DNA of 64,000 bases from Rhabdophis nuchalis. Its lineage: Eukaryota; Chordata; Lepidosauria; Squamata; Natricidae. Position numbers and translations under genes: made by a program. Position 1 is the stretch's first letter. Every line of letters begins with the position of its first letter. Shown here in pieces: positions 23,425 through 35,195 of this stretch. The notes beneath the pieces were generated by a model. The model did no database searches. It saw only the letters and a program-made list of their open reading frames with translations, and was not told where the DNA came from. The stretch spans positions 11,282,501 through 11,346,500 of the forward strand of contig CM077649.1 of NCBI GenBank assembly GCA_039707465.1, in the 5' to 3' direction.

Positions 23425-23849
23425 TATCTAATGAACTATATTCATATAGTTACATTGATGAGAGCTATTAGAAGCAGGGCATATGGTTGTGATACAGTTT
23501 ATACCAGGGATGTCCAAACTTGGGAACTTTAAGACTTGTGGACTTCAACTCCCAGAATTCCCCAGCCAGCATAGCTGGCTGGGGAATTCTGGGAGTTGAA
23601 GTCCACAAGTCTTAAAGTTCCCAAGTTTGGACATCCCTGGTTTATACCAACCCTGTCCTTAGTTTCAAACAGATCCGTTTCCAGTAAAAGGTGAAACAAA
23701 GAATTCAATATTGATAACATTCAGAGAGGTGAGCATGATGGTACCACCAAACTGAAATAATCACTCCAGGAATCGATTAAGGGTTAGAAACTCAAAGTCA
23801 AGTCATTATGTATTGTAATATATAATGACGATATAAGATTGTTCTATAA
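23425..23849. repeat. Inverted duplicate of 21840-22125
   Basis: It shares about 290 bp with the segment at 21840, in inverse orientation with few differences, and is interrupted by a MITE that has its own target duplication. The homology continues outward into the MITE at 23850. Confidence 0.9.
23515..23639. mobile_element. Palindromic hAT MITE (GATGTCCAAACTTGGG type), TSD GTTTATAC
   Basis: The inverted arms run CAGGGATGTCCAAACTTGGG to CCCAAGTTTGGACATCCCTG. GTTTATAC flanks both sides (23507-23514 and 23640-23647). The inverted copy of this segment at 21840-22125 lacks it. Confidence 0.96.
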
Positions 23850-23974
23850 CAGGGGTGGGCAAACTTTGCAACTTGAAGTCTGAAGGACTTCAGCTCCCAG
23901 CCAGCTTTGCTTGCTGGAGAAGTCTGGGAGCTGAAGTCCTTCAGACTTAAAGTTGCAAAGTTTGCCCACCCCTG
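23850..23974. mobile_element. Palindromic hAT MITE (GTGGGCAAACTTTGC ends), TSD TTCTATAA
   Basis: Both ends are of one subtype (CAGGGGTGGGCAAAC and GTTTGCCCACCCCTG). TTCTATAA flanks both sides exactly (23842-23849 and 23975-23982). Confidence 0.96.
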
Positions 23975-23997
23975 TTCTATAAAGATTGTCATGCTAA

Positions 23998-25070
23998 TAT
24001 TTATTTATTTATTTGTTTGTTTGTTTGTTTGTTTATTTATTTATTTGTTTGTTTGTTTGTTTGTTTGTTTGGATTTATTGACCGCCCCCTCTCTCCGAAG
24101 AGACTCGGGGCAGTGTACAAGAATGTAAGAGCATATACATATATAACAATTATAAATAATAAAACTAAATTAAATGTTTTACCCTGTGTTAAAATATCTC
24201 GTTTACATTTATAACGTAAAAACCCGATTAGGTAACATTTACTACAACTAGGCTGGTACGGTAGATTAGGTTAGGCCAGGCCAGCCTGCTGGAAAAGATG
24301 GGTCTTTAATTGTTGACGGAAGGAGCGGAAGTCCATAGTAGATCTAAGCTCGGGGGGGTAGGTCATTCCAGAGGGTTGGGCCCGCCACAGAGAAGGACCT
24401 TCCCCTGCGAGCCGCCTGTTGGCATTGCCAGGAAGACGGCACCTGGAGAAGTCCCTCTCTGTGTGAGCGAATCGGTCGAAGGGATGTGTGGGGTAGGATA
24501 CGATCACGCAGATAGCTAGGACCCGTGCCATGGAGCGCTTTAAAGATGGTAATCAACACCTTGAAGCGCACCCGAAAGGCCACAGGTAGCCAGTGCAGCT
24601 CACGCAGGAGCGGTGTTACGTGGGAGTACCTGGAGTTACCCATAATTACCCGCGCGGCCGTATTCTGGACTAGCTGTAGTCGTCGGGTGCACCTCAAGGG
24701 GAGCCCCATGTAGAGAGCGTTACAGTAGTCTAGTCGGGAAGTCAGGAGCGCATGAGTGACTGTGCGAAGGGCGTCCCGGTCCAATAGGGGCCGCAACTGG
24801 CATACCAGGCGAACCTGGCAGAATGCTCCCTTGGCCACGGCCGTCACATGATCTTCCATAGACAGCCGAGTATCTAGGAGGACGCCTAAGTTGCATGCCT
24901 GATCCACGGGGTTCACCCCCTGTGGCCAGTGATGGGATCAACTGGTTGTACCGGGGCGCCGGAAACCACAGCCACTTGGTCTTGGATGGGTTGAATCTGA
25001 GTCTGTTCCTTCCCATCCAGCTCCGCACGGCTTCCAAACATCGGGACATCACTTCAACAGCATCTGGCAC
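23998..25070 (-). mobile_element. L2-group LINE, about 1.07 kb of 3' part
   Basis: The TTTA/TTTG tail is at 23999-24070. The minus-strand frame 24344-24916 (190 codons) reads NLGVLLDTRLSMEDHVTAVA, LDYCNALYMGLPLRCTRRLQ and LLRELHWLPVAFRVRFKVL. The frame changes near 24920, and the 5' end is truncated at about 25070. Confidence 0.92.
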
Positions 25071-25667
25071 TAATATGGCACTACTGTATCAGATTCTCCA
25101 AATCCTTTGGCCAGCTCCTGCTTTTTCTTCCTACTCAGAAGAGGATTAGTCCAAAGAGGTTATGACAGACAAGGCTTAAAGCTGCTAGAGATGTAGTTTA
25201 AAAAAAAATAATCCTCAGCCCCTGAAGGAGGCAGATATTTTGTCGATTTGTCCTCTGAACTGTGAACTTCCCCAAACAGTGCAGCAGATTTCAGAGTCTG
25301 CTGAGATTTTGCAAATGTGTGTAAAGGCTTCATTTTTGATTCAGTAGCATTCACTGACATAAAGTGGAAAAAGGTTACCATGACTTGGCATGCTAAGCGA
25401 ACAATAATGCCTCTGGAGCAAAATGTGCCTAGCAAAAGAGTAGTCATTTGCCAGAAAATTGCCTGAAAATATATTATACGCAGTTATTTCTGCACCATTA
25501 CTATGTTTCCTTAAGATTCATTATGCTGTATATTGTACTTTTTTCCCCTAAGATTATTTTATTCCAGCTCATAAGGATGGGAGAGCAAATATATTAAATG
25601 TCAGATTTTTCTGTCATTTTTCAGTGTTTGACTTTCTCTAGCAGTGGATTAAAATGTTCCAAGTCTG

Positions 25668-26599
25668 GAAAGGGATGCTCTCCAAGTGTTACGGACATCT
25701 ATTGTTATTAGACGTAGGGGAAGAAGTGGTCAAAGACTGCATGATTGCCTGGGGACGGAATATAGGACGCACATTGGACTTTCAAAATTGGGAAGAAATT
25801 TGGTTTAAAAATATGAAATTGACTATGGCAGCCTCGTATAAGGAAAATATATATAAAATGATATATCGGTGGCATCTACCCCCGGCAAGACTTGCCAGAA
25901 TGTTCCCTGGGACCATGCCTAATTGCTGGAAATGTGGTCACAGAGAGGGGACCTATTTCCATCAGTGGTGGACCTGCCCAATGGCGATTAAATACTGGAA
26001 AAAAATCAGGCAGTGGTTAATAGAAATCACCCAACATCAATTAGATTTGAAACCTGAAACCTTCCTGTTAGGACTCAAACCCTCAGATATCAACATGGAA
26101 ATATGGTTTTTGGTGTTGCACATAATTATTGCGGCAAGATTGGCATTTGCCCAGGAATGGAAGAGTGATCAAATACCAATGGATAGGGCAGTAATAAATA
26201 AAATTAATGAATGCGCAGAATCGGATAGATTAACAAAATTAATTAAAGGGAAAAAGGACTCAGAATTCTACAACTCGTGGAAGAGGTGGTATAATTGGGT
26301 ACGGGTACGACCGAATAATAATAACTGAAGCAATAATATATGTTTAAATCAGATATTGGTAATAATATTAATTAGAAATTAAAGGACGAATAAGAATTGA
26401 TGAACTAGGTACGTTGACTAGATGGGCTGTATATAGTGTAAATGTTGGTGTTAAATATTAGGCCTATTATTATGACGGTAATGTTAAGTTTGGTTATTTA
26501 AATGTTATGCCTTCTCGCGCTGTGACGGCAATAGGTTTAAAATTATGTTTGTATGATTTTATTTTTTTTATAAGAATAAATAAAAAATTTATTTTAAAA
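25668..26599 (+). mobile_element. 5'-truncated L1 with 17-bp target duplication
   Basis: AAAATGTTCCAAGTCTG occurs at 25651-25667 and 26600-26616, bracketing the insert exactly. It carries the L1 ORF2 C-terminal region, including the cysteine motif CWKCGHREGTYFHQWWTCP. A 3' UTR of about 270 bp and an AATAAATAAAAAATTTATTT end follow. The open frame of 224 codons (25654-26328) starts at an ATG lying in the target duplication, not in the element. Confidence 0.93.
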
Positions 26600-27364
26600 A
26601 AAATGTTCCAAGTCTGAAACATCAAAATATATTTAACCAACATTCAAGTGTTGTTTGTAAAGCAGAACTTGATATTTACTAGGATCCTGTAGAGATCAGG
26701 ATTCAAAGAGCAAAATGTGAGTTGCAGTGCACCAGAGGTAGCATCAGAACAGCATAAACCAAGCACGTCTTCCTGATCATGGATCAGCTCTGGGGACCAG
26801 CCACAAAGTCTAGGAAAAGAAGCAGCTAGTTCCTAATAGGTTATGTTTGTGCCCACATGTACTTTAATTTTGCTCTTCACAACTAGATTTCTGCGCAACT
26901 CTGGTGTTTGCTTCTTTCTTATGGACCATGTACATGAGCACACGTGTATAAATTGCAACTCAACACAATAATGCTATTTCTTTTGTAAAATTTTATGTTT
27001 TTGTATGTTGATTGATTGTAAGTTGCCTTACAGTCATCTCTGGGCTTTTTTTCAGCTGTCTGAATCTTGATAATTGAATTTTCCATTCTTCTTATTATTT
27101 TAGGTGCAGTGTTGTTTGTTTAAGGTTAAACTTATTTCTGCAAATATTTGTACTATTTTTGTTATATGGAGAAGCCTGATGTCTTTTTTAACTAATCTGT
27201 TGATGTGTCCCTGCATATTTTCCTTATTCAAAGCATTTTCCTCTTTGGTTTTCTTTATTCATATCTACTGTCAACTCATATTGAATACTGGGTCATAACA
27301 ATATCTTATTACCCTTGAAAAATGAAAGAAAACTTAATAAACATTTTTTTCTCTTTTATTATAG

Positions 27365-27419
27365 GTGTTGGGCTTTGAAATAGATACTGTGAACTCTGTC
27401 CAGTTTTCAAATCATACGG
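27365..27419 (+). CDS. PDXK: PDXK coding exon 2 (residues 30-47 plus first base of 48)
   Basis: The exon follows a TTTTATTATAG acceptor and ends at CGG before GTAAGT, a near-consensus donor. It reads VLGFEIDTVNSVQFSNHT and differs from the human exon only by Thr for Ala at residue 37. Thr47, which contacts pyridoxal in the mammalian structures, is the last full codon. The split glycine codon (phase 1) is completed by the next exon 11.1 kb downstream. The start is fixed by the acceptor and by the human exon border; translation does not begin here. Confidence 0.96.
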
Positions 27420-27677
27420 GTAAGTGTGTAATTTAATCTGTTACGATTCAAATTATGCCTGTAAAAATTCCCCTTAGTGTTTAAACCTGCTGCCAGCCAT
27501 ATCCAATGAATGGTTGTAGAACTGTCTGTTCTGTGTATTGACATAGTATCTCTGACTAAGAACTCTTAAAACAACCAGCTATGTACTTGTCAGCCTTTAC
27601 TTACATAGTATCTATGTCATACTCAAAGAAGGAAGAAGAGGCAGAGGTTAGTTATCGCGAAGCAGAAACATGTGTAC

Positions 27678-27858
27678 CAGTGGTGGGTTTCAAATTTTTT
27701 AGAACCTACTCTGTAGGTGTGGCCTATTTTGTGGGCGTGGCTTGGCAGTCATGTGACAGGGTGGGAGTGGCCACCTTTTAAAATGTGGTGAAACTCATTT
27801 AACAACGCTCTTGTTTAGCAACCAAAATTTTGGACTCAATTGTGATGATAAATTCATT

Positions 27859-27938
<80 letters not shown>

Positions 27939-28145
27939 TTTTCTTTCTTTCTTCCCTCCCTTTCCCTTCCCTTCCCTTCCCTTTCCTTTCCTTTCCTTTC
28001 TTTCCCTTCCCTTCCCGTTGGGTCACTGGCAGCGGCGGGCCAGATTTACTTCCAGGTACGCCAGTGGAACCCCTTCTCACCGGTTCTCTAAATTTCACCA
28101 ACCGGCTCTCGCGAGTAGGTGCGAGCCTGCAGAAACCCACCACTG
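27678..28145. mobile_element. Chimeric hAT with TTTC microsatellite, TSD ATGTGTAC
   Basis: The same family as 19240-19711, in the other orientation. The ends are CAGTGGTGGGTTTC and GAAACCCACCACTG, and ATGTGTAC flanks both sides (27670-27677 and 28146-28153). The TTTC tract (27856-27950) passes into TTCCC. The Tigger-derived stretch (AAAATTTTGG and CAATTGTG) is at about 27800-27850. Ser/Phe-rich open frames here come from the microsatellite. Confidence 0.94.
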
Positions 28146-28776
28146 ATGTGTACCACCTGTAATGTAGTGACCTGGTCACTACATTACAGCAACCTGTATG
28201 GAATCTGAAGCACAGCTGCAAATCTTAAATCAATAAGAAAAAAAGTGGCATTGTACAGGAGCCTCCCTCCCTCCCCTGCCCCAGTTGAATGTACCAGACT
28301 ATAATGCCAGGTGCCTCAAGGATAACAAACCCCAACTCTGTGTTGATTTCATGCCAGCTGTGCTTTTTGGTGGAGGGTTCTCTTGGAAAAGTTGGAATCA
28401 ACATGTGCACCCCCATCTTGTTGGTCCATGCTTGGAATACTACTGCAAACTTCCCAATCTTTGATTCTTGTCCAGCTACTGACTAAATATTCTACCTGAC
28501 TTCTTCTGACTTGGCAAAATATAGTTACAACCCTTAGGATTAGTGTAGCTTTGTCCAATTGATTATTATTGTGGTAAATTATTGTTGTGCTCCAGAGTAG
28601 GACTGTCTGATTACTTATTTTAGAATCCCTGGCACAGAACTTTCATTCGGAAGCAAAATAAATGATAGCATAATCTACTTTTGACAGTAGGCCAGTCCAA
28701 CGTACAACTAATATGTTATATCTTATAGAAAAGTCCAGGTCAAAAGAGAATTAACTTCTTTGGTTCTAACTAACTA

Positions 28777-29563
28777 CCATGTTTTCCCCAAAATACGACC
28801 TACCCCAAAAGTAAGTCCTAGCTTGATTTTTACACATTCAACCAATAAAAGCCATACACCCCCCCCCAAATAAGCCCTAGTTAAGACCCTGCCCACTTCG
28901 GGGTGAATGGGATGGGGCGAGGCGCATGGGCAAAAATTAAGCTAGGGTTGGGATTGGGACAGAGCTGCCCTACTTACCAGGCTTTGCACATTCCGACACT
29001 TGCCTGCTTTGCAGGCCCACTTCTTCTGCAGCCACTTGCCACCACTCGCATGGATCACCCCCGGCCTCCGTTTTGCTGTCAGACGCCTTCCAGAAAGGCC
29101 TCTGCAGTCAAGAAATTGAGGTCCGGATTGACACGCACATCGCCCAAGGCCTCCATTTCACCATCAAAGGCTCAGATCAGTATTGGGCCCTTTTGTCGGC
29201 TGCAGAGAGCTTTCTGGAAGGCCTCTGCAGTTGATAAAAGAGCTCTGGATCGATCTGGAGCTCTTTTATCGGCTACAGAGGGCAGCGCCATGCATGGCAA
29301 TCCGGAGCCTATTTCTTGGCTGCAAAGGCCTTTCTGGAAGGCCTCTAATGGTGAAACGGAGGCCGCAGGTGAAGTGTATGAGCGGCAGCAAGTGGTTACA
29401 GAAGAAATGGGCCAGCAGCGGGCTCTTGCTGGGTGGAGTTGTTGGTGCCGCTGCCGCAAGGTGAGTCAGTAATTAGACATCCCCTGAAAATAAGACCTGG
29501 TGCCTTTTTTGGTGGATATATATATATATATATATGACAGGATCTTGTTTTTGGGAAACATGG
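28777..29563. mobile_element. Mariner-type non-autonomous element, TA duplication
   Basis: The ends CCATGTTTTCCCCAAAATAC and rc of GGGAAACATGG are inverted, with TA on both sides (28775-28776 and 29564-29565). The interior has repeated GCCTTTCTGGAAGGCCTCT blocks and an AAAAGAGCTC hairpin, plus a short TA repeat near 29516-29535. The 189-codon open frame is an artefact of the GC-rich interior. Confidence 0.8.
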
Positions 29564-30499
29564 TAGTTGCTAGATAATGTATCTCCTGCATAGATGTTTG
29601 AGTCTGCTTTCTGAATGAGCTATGTTGCTATACGTTCATTCATTCATTCATTTGCCATCCATCTTGTCACAGGCAACTCTGGGCGGCTTACAACATTAAA
29701 AGCAAATGGTTGAGCATTTAAAGCAATCTTCCCCATTTTTATGTCATCTTATAAATGTGCAGGTTATAGTTCTCAGATGCTCTCCTTCAATGTAAATCTT
29801 GTCTCTTCTAGTCTTAGATAGTTGTTTAGATAGTTCAATGCTTTCATCCATTTGCCAGGTTAAAAAGTAACACAAAACAATGGATTTCCCTAGGAATTGG
29901 CTTCTAGGCTTTTGTCTTCCTTTGAGTCAGGCCATCAGTTAGTTAGAGTGTGTTGATAATGGATCTCCTGCTGTTTTTCTCTAAAATTTGATATTTAGTG
30001 TTCAGAAGGGTACACTAAAAAATGAACTCATTTAGGAGTATTTCCTAAATAAATAATGTCTTTGCTAAGTATTCTCATTGCAAAGTAAACACTTTTTGCA
30101 ATGTCTCATTTGAATGCTACTTTACTATCCTAATGATGCCAGGATTTCTGAATTTACATATAATTACTTCTCTTCACACATTCACCTAAAGATTTCAAGA
30201 AGATATGGATTAATATCTTCCTTTGTTATTTTCCTGTGTAACTCTTCACATAATCCAGGACTCAAATGAATCAGGTTTTCAAGCCACGTGGATAATTGTA
30301 CTTCATTTATCTTAATGCAGATATATCCACCTTCATATTGTTAGTGGAAAACATGAAGATGAGAGAAAGAAAGTGGCAAATACAGTGCCTATGCCCTATT
30401 TTCTACCCAGTTTGAAGCTGTCATTGGTTAAGCTAAGGGCCATCATGTATATTTCATCCAATGTTCACAAGAAACTTTCTAAGTATTTAAAAAGACATG

Positions 30500-31650
30500 C
30501 ATTAAGATACAGAAGGATCTTGACAAACTTGAACATTGGGCACTATCTAACAAAATGAAATTCAATTGTGAAAAAAGTAAGGTTCTACATTTAGGCAAGA
30601 AAAACAAAATGCACAGGTACAGTAAAGGTCGGGTTCCCAACCTATTTGGCACCAGGGACCGGTTTCATGTTAAAAAAATTCCGCAGACCGGTGGCCATGG
30701 TTCGGCCAGCGTAGAGGGGGAGCGGGGGAGAAGGGGAACAGGCGGCGCATGCGCAGGGGGGTTGAGTCAGCTCACTTGCCCCTCTCGGGCCCCCAACGGC
30801 GCAAGCGGCCCCCAGGGGGCTCCTCCCTCCTCCTCCTCTCTGGCCTTTTCTAAGAGTTGTGCCGCTCACTGCGGCCCGGTTCCTATCAAGCCACGGACCG
30901 GCACCGGTCCGCGGCCCGGGAGTTGGGGACCCCTGGTATAGGTGGTACCTTGCTCAATAGTAGCAACTGTGAGAGGGATCTTGGAATCTTAGTGGACAAC
31001 CATTTAAATATGAGCCAGCAGTGTGCAGCAGCTGCCAAAAAAGCCAACACAGTTCTAGGCTGCATAAACAGAGGGATAAAATCTAGATCACGTGAAGTGT
31101 TAATGCCACTGTATAATGCCTTGGTAAGGCCACACTTGGAATACTGCATACAGTTTTGGTCGCCACGATGTAGAAAAGACGTGGAGACTATAGAAAGAGT
31201 GCAGAGAAGAGCAACCACGATGATTAGGGGACTGGAGACTAAAACATGAAGAACGGTTGCAGGAACTGGGGATGTCTAGTTTAATGAAAAGAAGGACCAG
31301 GAGAGACATGACAGCAGTGTTCCGATATCTCAGAGGTTGCCACAAAGAAGAGGGAGTCAAAACTATTCTCCAAGGCACCTGAAGGCAGGACAAGAAGCAA
31401 TGGGTGGAAACTAATCAAAGAGAGAAGCAACTTAGAACTGAGGAGAAATTTCCTGACAGGACAATTAATCAGTGGAACAGAAGTTGCCTCCAGAAGTTGT
31501 GATTGCCCCAACACTGCAAGTCTTCAAGAAGATGTTGGATAGCCATTTGTCTGAAATGGTATAAGCTTCCTGCCTACGCAGGGGGTTGGACTAGAAGACC
31601 TACAAGGTCCCTTCCAACTCTGCTATTGTATTGTATTGTATTATTATCAC
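30500..31650 (+). mobile_element. CR1-L3 LINE, 5'-truncated, interrupted by a hAT
   Basis: The + strand coding remnants read MKFNCEKSKVLHLGKKNK, then after the insertion [37 protein letters not shown] and [14 protein letters not shown]. The 3' UTR has GCAGGGGGTTGGACTAGAAG and a short ATTGT tail (31623-31645). A frameshift near 31240 breaks the C-terminus. Confidence 0.92.
30623..30935. mobile_element. hAT element (GGTCCCCAACC ends) inside a CR1-L3
   Basis: The right end GTTGGGGACCCCTG is intact and the left end is eroded (TAAAGGTCGGGTTCCCAACC). The interior GGCACCAGGGACCGGTTTCA and CACGGACCGGCACCGGTCCG matches the element at 38970. A clean 8-bp duplication is not visible. Confidence 0.85.
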
Positions 31651-31796
31651 AGGCAAAATAATAGTTAAGAAGAGGTTACAATTATAACCTGTGTTTGCTG
31701 CTGTGAACAATAGTGTACTTGCCAACCTTTTGCGAGTCTTTGAATCTACATGTTATCAGGGAGAGATGCTTTTTCTAGGCTGTGTGCTGAAGAAGT

Positions 31797-32201
31797 TACA
31801 GGCAATTTTCGACTTACAACAAGTTTATTTAGTGACCATTTGAAGTTACAACACCACTGAAAAAATGACTTACAACCATTTTTTATACTTATTGTCAATG
31901 CAGTATCCCCATTGTCACATAATTTACGTTCAGATGCTTAACAACCGGTTCACCTTTATGACGATTGCAGTATCCTGGGGTTATGTGATTCCCTTTTTCA
32001 ACCTTCTGACAAGCAAAGTCAATGGGGAATTGACAATAAGATTCACTTAATAGCTGTGTTATTAATTTAACAACTGCAGGGATTCACTTCACTAATGTGA
32101 AGGAAAGACATTAATGGAACAAAACTCACTTAAAAATGTCTAACTTAGCAACATAAATTCTGGGCTCAATTGTGGTCATAAATCAAGGACTACCAGTATT
32201 C
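31797..32201. mobile_element. Palindromic pogo/Tigger-like element
   Basis: It begins ACAGGCAATTTTCGACTTAC and ends AAATCAAGGACTACCAGTA. It contains TTCTGACAAGCAAAGTCAAT and GGGCTCAATTGTGGTCATAA, the stretch also found inside the chimeric hATs. Confidence 0.78.
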
Positions 32202-32435
32202 AATCTCCTAAAATAAAAGGTTTAATCTTTTAAAGGGAAACAAGACTAAGAAGAGATGTTAGGCATACAGCATCCCATCTCCTCTGCATCTCTCACAATT
32301 AACTGATTGAAATGTCAAAGGATCAGGAGGGAAGTCCAGGGTTAAACTTATTTGTCTTAAGACAATGACTGTTTCGGAGATAGATGTAAAAATAGCTAGA
32401 AATGTGACATAAGATGAATAAGCAAGGTACCATTT

Positions 32436-33690
32436 ATTTATTTTATTTATTTATTTATTTGATTTATATCCCGACCTTCTCCAAAAGGACCCAGGGCGGC
32501 GCACAGGAATTTAAAATACATACAAAATAATACAAAAAATTTAAAAAACCTATTAAATATCAGTCCTGCGCTAAAACCAATTGAAATCCCCAATTAAAAC
32601 TATCTACATTAGTCCCAGCGGAGGTTATTTTAGGCCGGCTTGATGAAAGAGGTGTGTTTTTAAACACTCGCGGAAGAGGCGGAGGTCAGTGATGGTACGG
32701 AGTTCTGGGGGTAGGTCGTTGCATAGGGCAGGGCCCGCCACAGAGAAGGCCCTTCCCCTGGGTGTTGCCAGTCGGCATTGTCCGGCCGACGGCACCCTGA
32801 GAAGGCCCTCTCTGTGGGAGCGTATCGGTCTGAGGGATGTATGGGGCAGGAGACGGTCTCGCATATAACTAGGTCCCGAGCCATGGAGCGCTTTGAAGAT
32901 GGTCGTCAAAACCTTGAAGCGCACCCGAAAGACCACAGGAAGCCAGTGCAGCTCGCGCAGGATAGGTGTTATATGGGAGTGCCTCGAAGCTCCCGTAATC
33001 ATCCGTGCGGCTGCATTCTGAACTAACTGTAGCTTTCGAGTGCACCTCAAGGGAAGCCCCATGTAGAGAGCATTGCAGTAGTCGAGTCGGGATGTCACGA
33101 GTGCCTGAGTGACTGTGCGAAGGGCAGCCCGGTCCAGTAAGGGGCGCAATTGGCGCATCAGGCGTACCTGATGAAACGCCCCCCTGGCCATGGCCGCCAC
33201 ATAGTCCTCCATGGACAGCTGGGAATCCAGGAGGACACCCAAATTGCGCGCCCTCTCCACGGGGGGCGGTGTTTCGCCTCCAATGGCCAGAGTTGGAGTA
33301 ATCTGACTGAACCGGGGTGCCGGAAACCACAGCCATTCGGTCTTGGACGGGTTGAGCCTGAGTTTGTTACTACCCATCCAGATCCGTACGGTCTCCAAAC
33401 ACCGGGGCATCACTTCGACGGCATCGTTGGGGTGGTCTGGGGTGGATATGTACAGCTGAGTATCGTCAGCGTACAGATGATATCCCACCCCAAAACCACG
33501 GATGATCGCGCCCAGCGGCTTCATATATGTGTTGAATAGGAGGGGCGAGAGGACCGACCCCTGAGGAACCCCACACAAGAGGGGTCTCGAGGTCGACCTC
33601 TGCCCCCCTGCCAACACATATTGCGACCGACCAGAGAGGTAGGACGAGAACCACCGTAAAATGGTGCCTTCCAGCCCCAACCCCCCAATT
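32436..33690 (-). mobile_element. Young L2-group LINE copy, 1.25 kb, open RT frame
   Basis: The minus-strand frame 32625-33680 is open for 351 codons. It covers RT palm and thumb: CGVPQGSVLSPLLFNTYM, the active site YHLYADDTQLYIS, SKTEWLWFPAPR and LLRELHWLPV-like segments. The C-terminus ends HLFHQAGLK. The 3' UTR has CCCAGGGCGGCGCACAGG and a TTTA tail. It is 5'-truncated at about 33690, so it cannot move by itself. Confidence 0.93.
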
Positions 33691-33695
33691 TAGAG

Positions 33696-33807
33696 CAGGG
33701 GTCTCCAACCTTTGCAACTAAGTCTGAAGGACTTCAGCTCCCAGAATTCTCCAGCCAGCAAAGCTGAAGTCCTTCAGACTTAAAGTTGCAAAGATTGGAG
33801 ACCCCTG
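33696..33807. mobile_element. Palindromic hAT MITE, TSD ATTTAGAG/ATTTAGAA
   Basis: The arms run CAGGGGTCTCCAACCTTTGC to rc of GATTGGAGACCCCTG. The flanking 8-mers match at 7 of 8. It sits directly at the truncated 5' edge of the LINE. Confidence 0.92.
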
Positions 33808-34730
33808 ATTTAGAAGTTAGGTGAGCTTCTGCTTAGAAATTCACTGAAACATACCACTTGCCCAGCAGCGTGTCAACTTTTGTAGGCAACTGTAGATCAG
33901 GTGAAAGTAAAGTTGAGGGAATGTGTATCATAGTAAGGCAATTTTACTGATATAAGTGGGGGAAGCTCCATTTTAGTTGTCCTTTTGTCCCCGTGAAAAC
34001 ATTTTTATTCCGACTGTCTCTTTATTTTGATTTGTCAAATACAGTCTATGTGTATTTTTCTTTTCTAAATTGTTATAGAAGAGCACAATAAAGTGATCTT
34101 GATCAGGCTTATACAATAAAAACTTCCTTAATAGAAATGTTTCTCTGACTTTACCTTTTATAGTAGTTTAGCCAAAGTATTTTGTGGACTGTCTGCTTGA
34201 ACTAAAAATGTAAAAGTAAATGCAAGCTACTTCTGTTGTTAATTAAGCAAAACACTATGTGCACACTAAATTAAGGAAAATGTAAATAAAATGCAAAAGA
34301 TTAATTTATCTTTCCTGAGAGGTCAGAGTAGAATTCTGAATGTTTCCACAGATAAAACATTAGTGTGTTGACCCACTTCTTGCTTACCCAATGCTTTCTG
34401 TTGTTCACAGTATGATACTGTACTGTGTCCTTGAATGCCTTGGAGCATTTCTTCCTTCCCTCCCAAAGTTTATTCATAAGTATTCTTGGCAGAAGTGATG
34501 TGTGCATCTTTGAACTTTTGTACTGTCAGGACCTGAAAGGCAAACACTTTAATGAAAAGGGGTCAGAGAAAACTGGTGATTGAATTTGGTTCAAAAGCTT
34601 GGGCAAATAATTATCATTATAAGCTGATGGATTTTGTGCCTCATAAAACTTGAAAAACCCTTATACTTTCAGTTTTGGAATATAGCAGACTTTCAAATTC
34701 CATTTTTTTAAACTCCAAAGTATAGTAGGC

Positions 34731-35195
34731 TCGGGGCCTAGCTACATGTGAGACCGTCTCCTGCCCCATACATCCCTTCGACCGATCCGCTCCCATAGAG
34801 AGGGCCTTCTCTGGGTGCCGTCGGCCGGGCAATGCCGGTTGGCGGCACCCAGGAGAAGGGCCTTCTCTGTGGCGGGCCCAGCCCTCTGGAACGACCTGCC
34901 CCCTGAACTGCGCACTACCACGGACCTCCGCCTTTTCCGCCAGTGTCTCAAAACGCTCCTATTTCAACAAGCTGGCCTAGCATAACCACCCGATATGGAC
35001 TCTCCATTAGCTGAAAATTTTAATTAGAGGGATTTTAAAATGTTTTTAGCACAGGGTAATTTAAGTTTAACAGGGGTTTTAGTAATGGTGTATTTGTATA
35101 TATGTATGACTTTTAATCTCCTGTGTGCCGCCCTGGGTCCTTTTGTAGGAGAAGGTGCGGGATATAAATAAAATAAAAATAAATAAATAAAACAA
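34731..35195 (+). mobile_element. L2-group LINE 3' end, + strand
   Basis: It has the block GGGCCTAGCTACATG, the C-terminal coding remnant (with a frame slip at CGGCACCCAGG) and the GCCGCCCTGGGTCC 3' UTR, with a tail of AAATAAATAAATAA. Confidence 0.88.

Larger units (their letters stand above)
1..27364 (+). other. Intron 1 (partial) or sequence upstream of PDXK exon 2; no exon seen
   Basis: No stretch resembling the first 29 residues of pyridoxal kinase was found. Outside the repeats listed separately, these parts are AT-rich unique-looking sequence in which I see nothing: 1-1200, 2197-2760, 3850-4110, 5350-6190, 6560-7555, 7707-8200, 13941-14430, 14910-15040, 16610-17125, 17940-18430, 19920-20040, 20600-20980, 21300-21690, 22320-23420, 25075-25650 and 26617-27364. 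Placing it as intron assumes exon 1 lies upstream. Confidence 0.75.

Noticed and set aside
25654..26328. 224-codon frame with a CxxC...H...C motif considered as a zinc-knuckle host gene
   Set aside because: Exact 17-bp duplications and an L1-type 3' end show it is the ORF2 C-terminus of a truncated L1.
1..27364. Search for PDXK exon 1 or a CpG-island promoter
   Set aside because: No match to the first 29 residues of the enzyme. The GC-rich patches (6225-6546, 8450-9600) belong to repeats.
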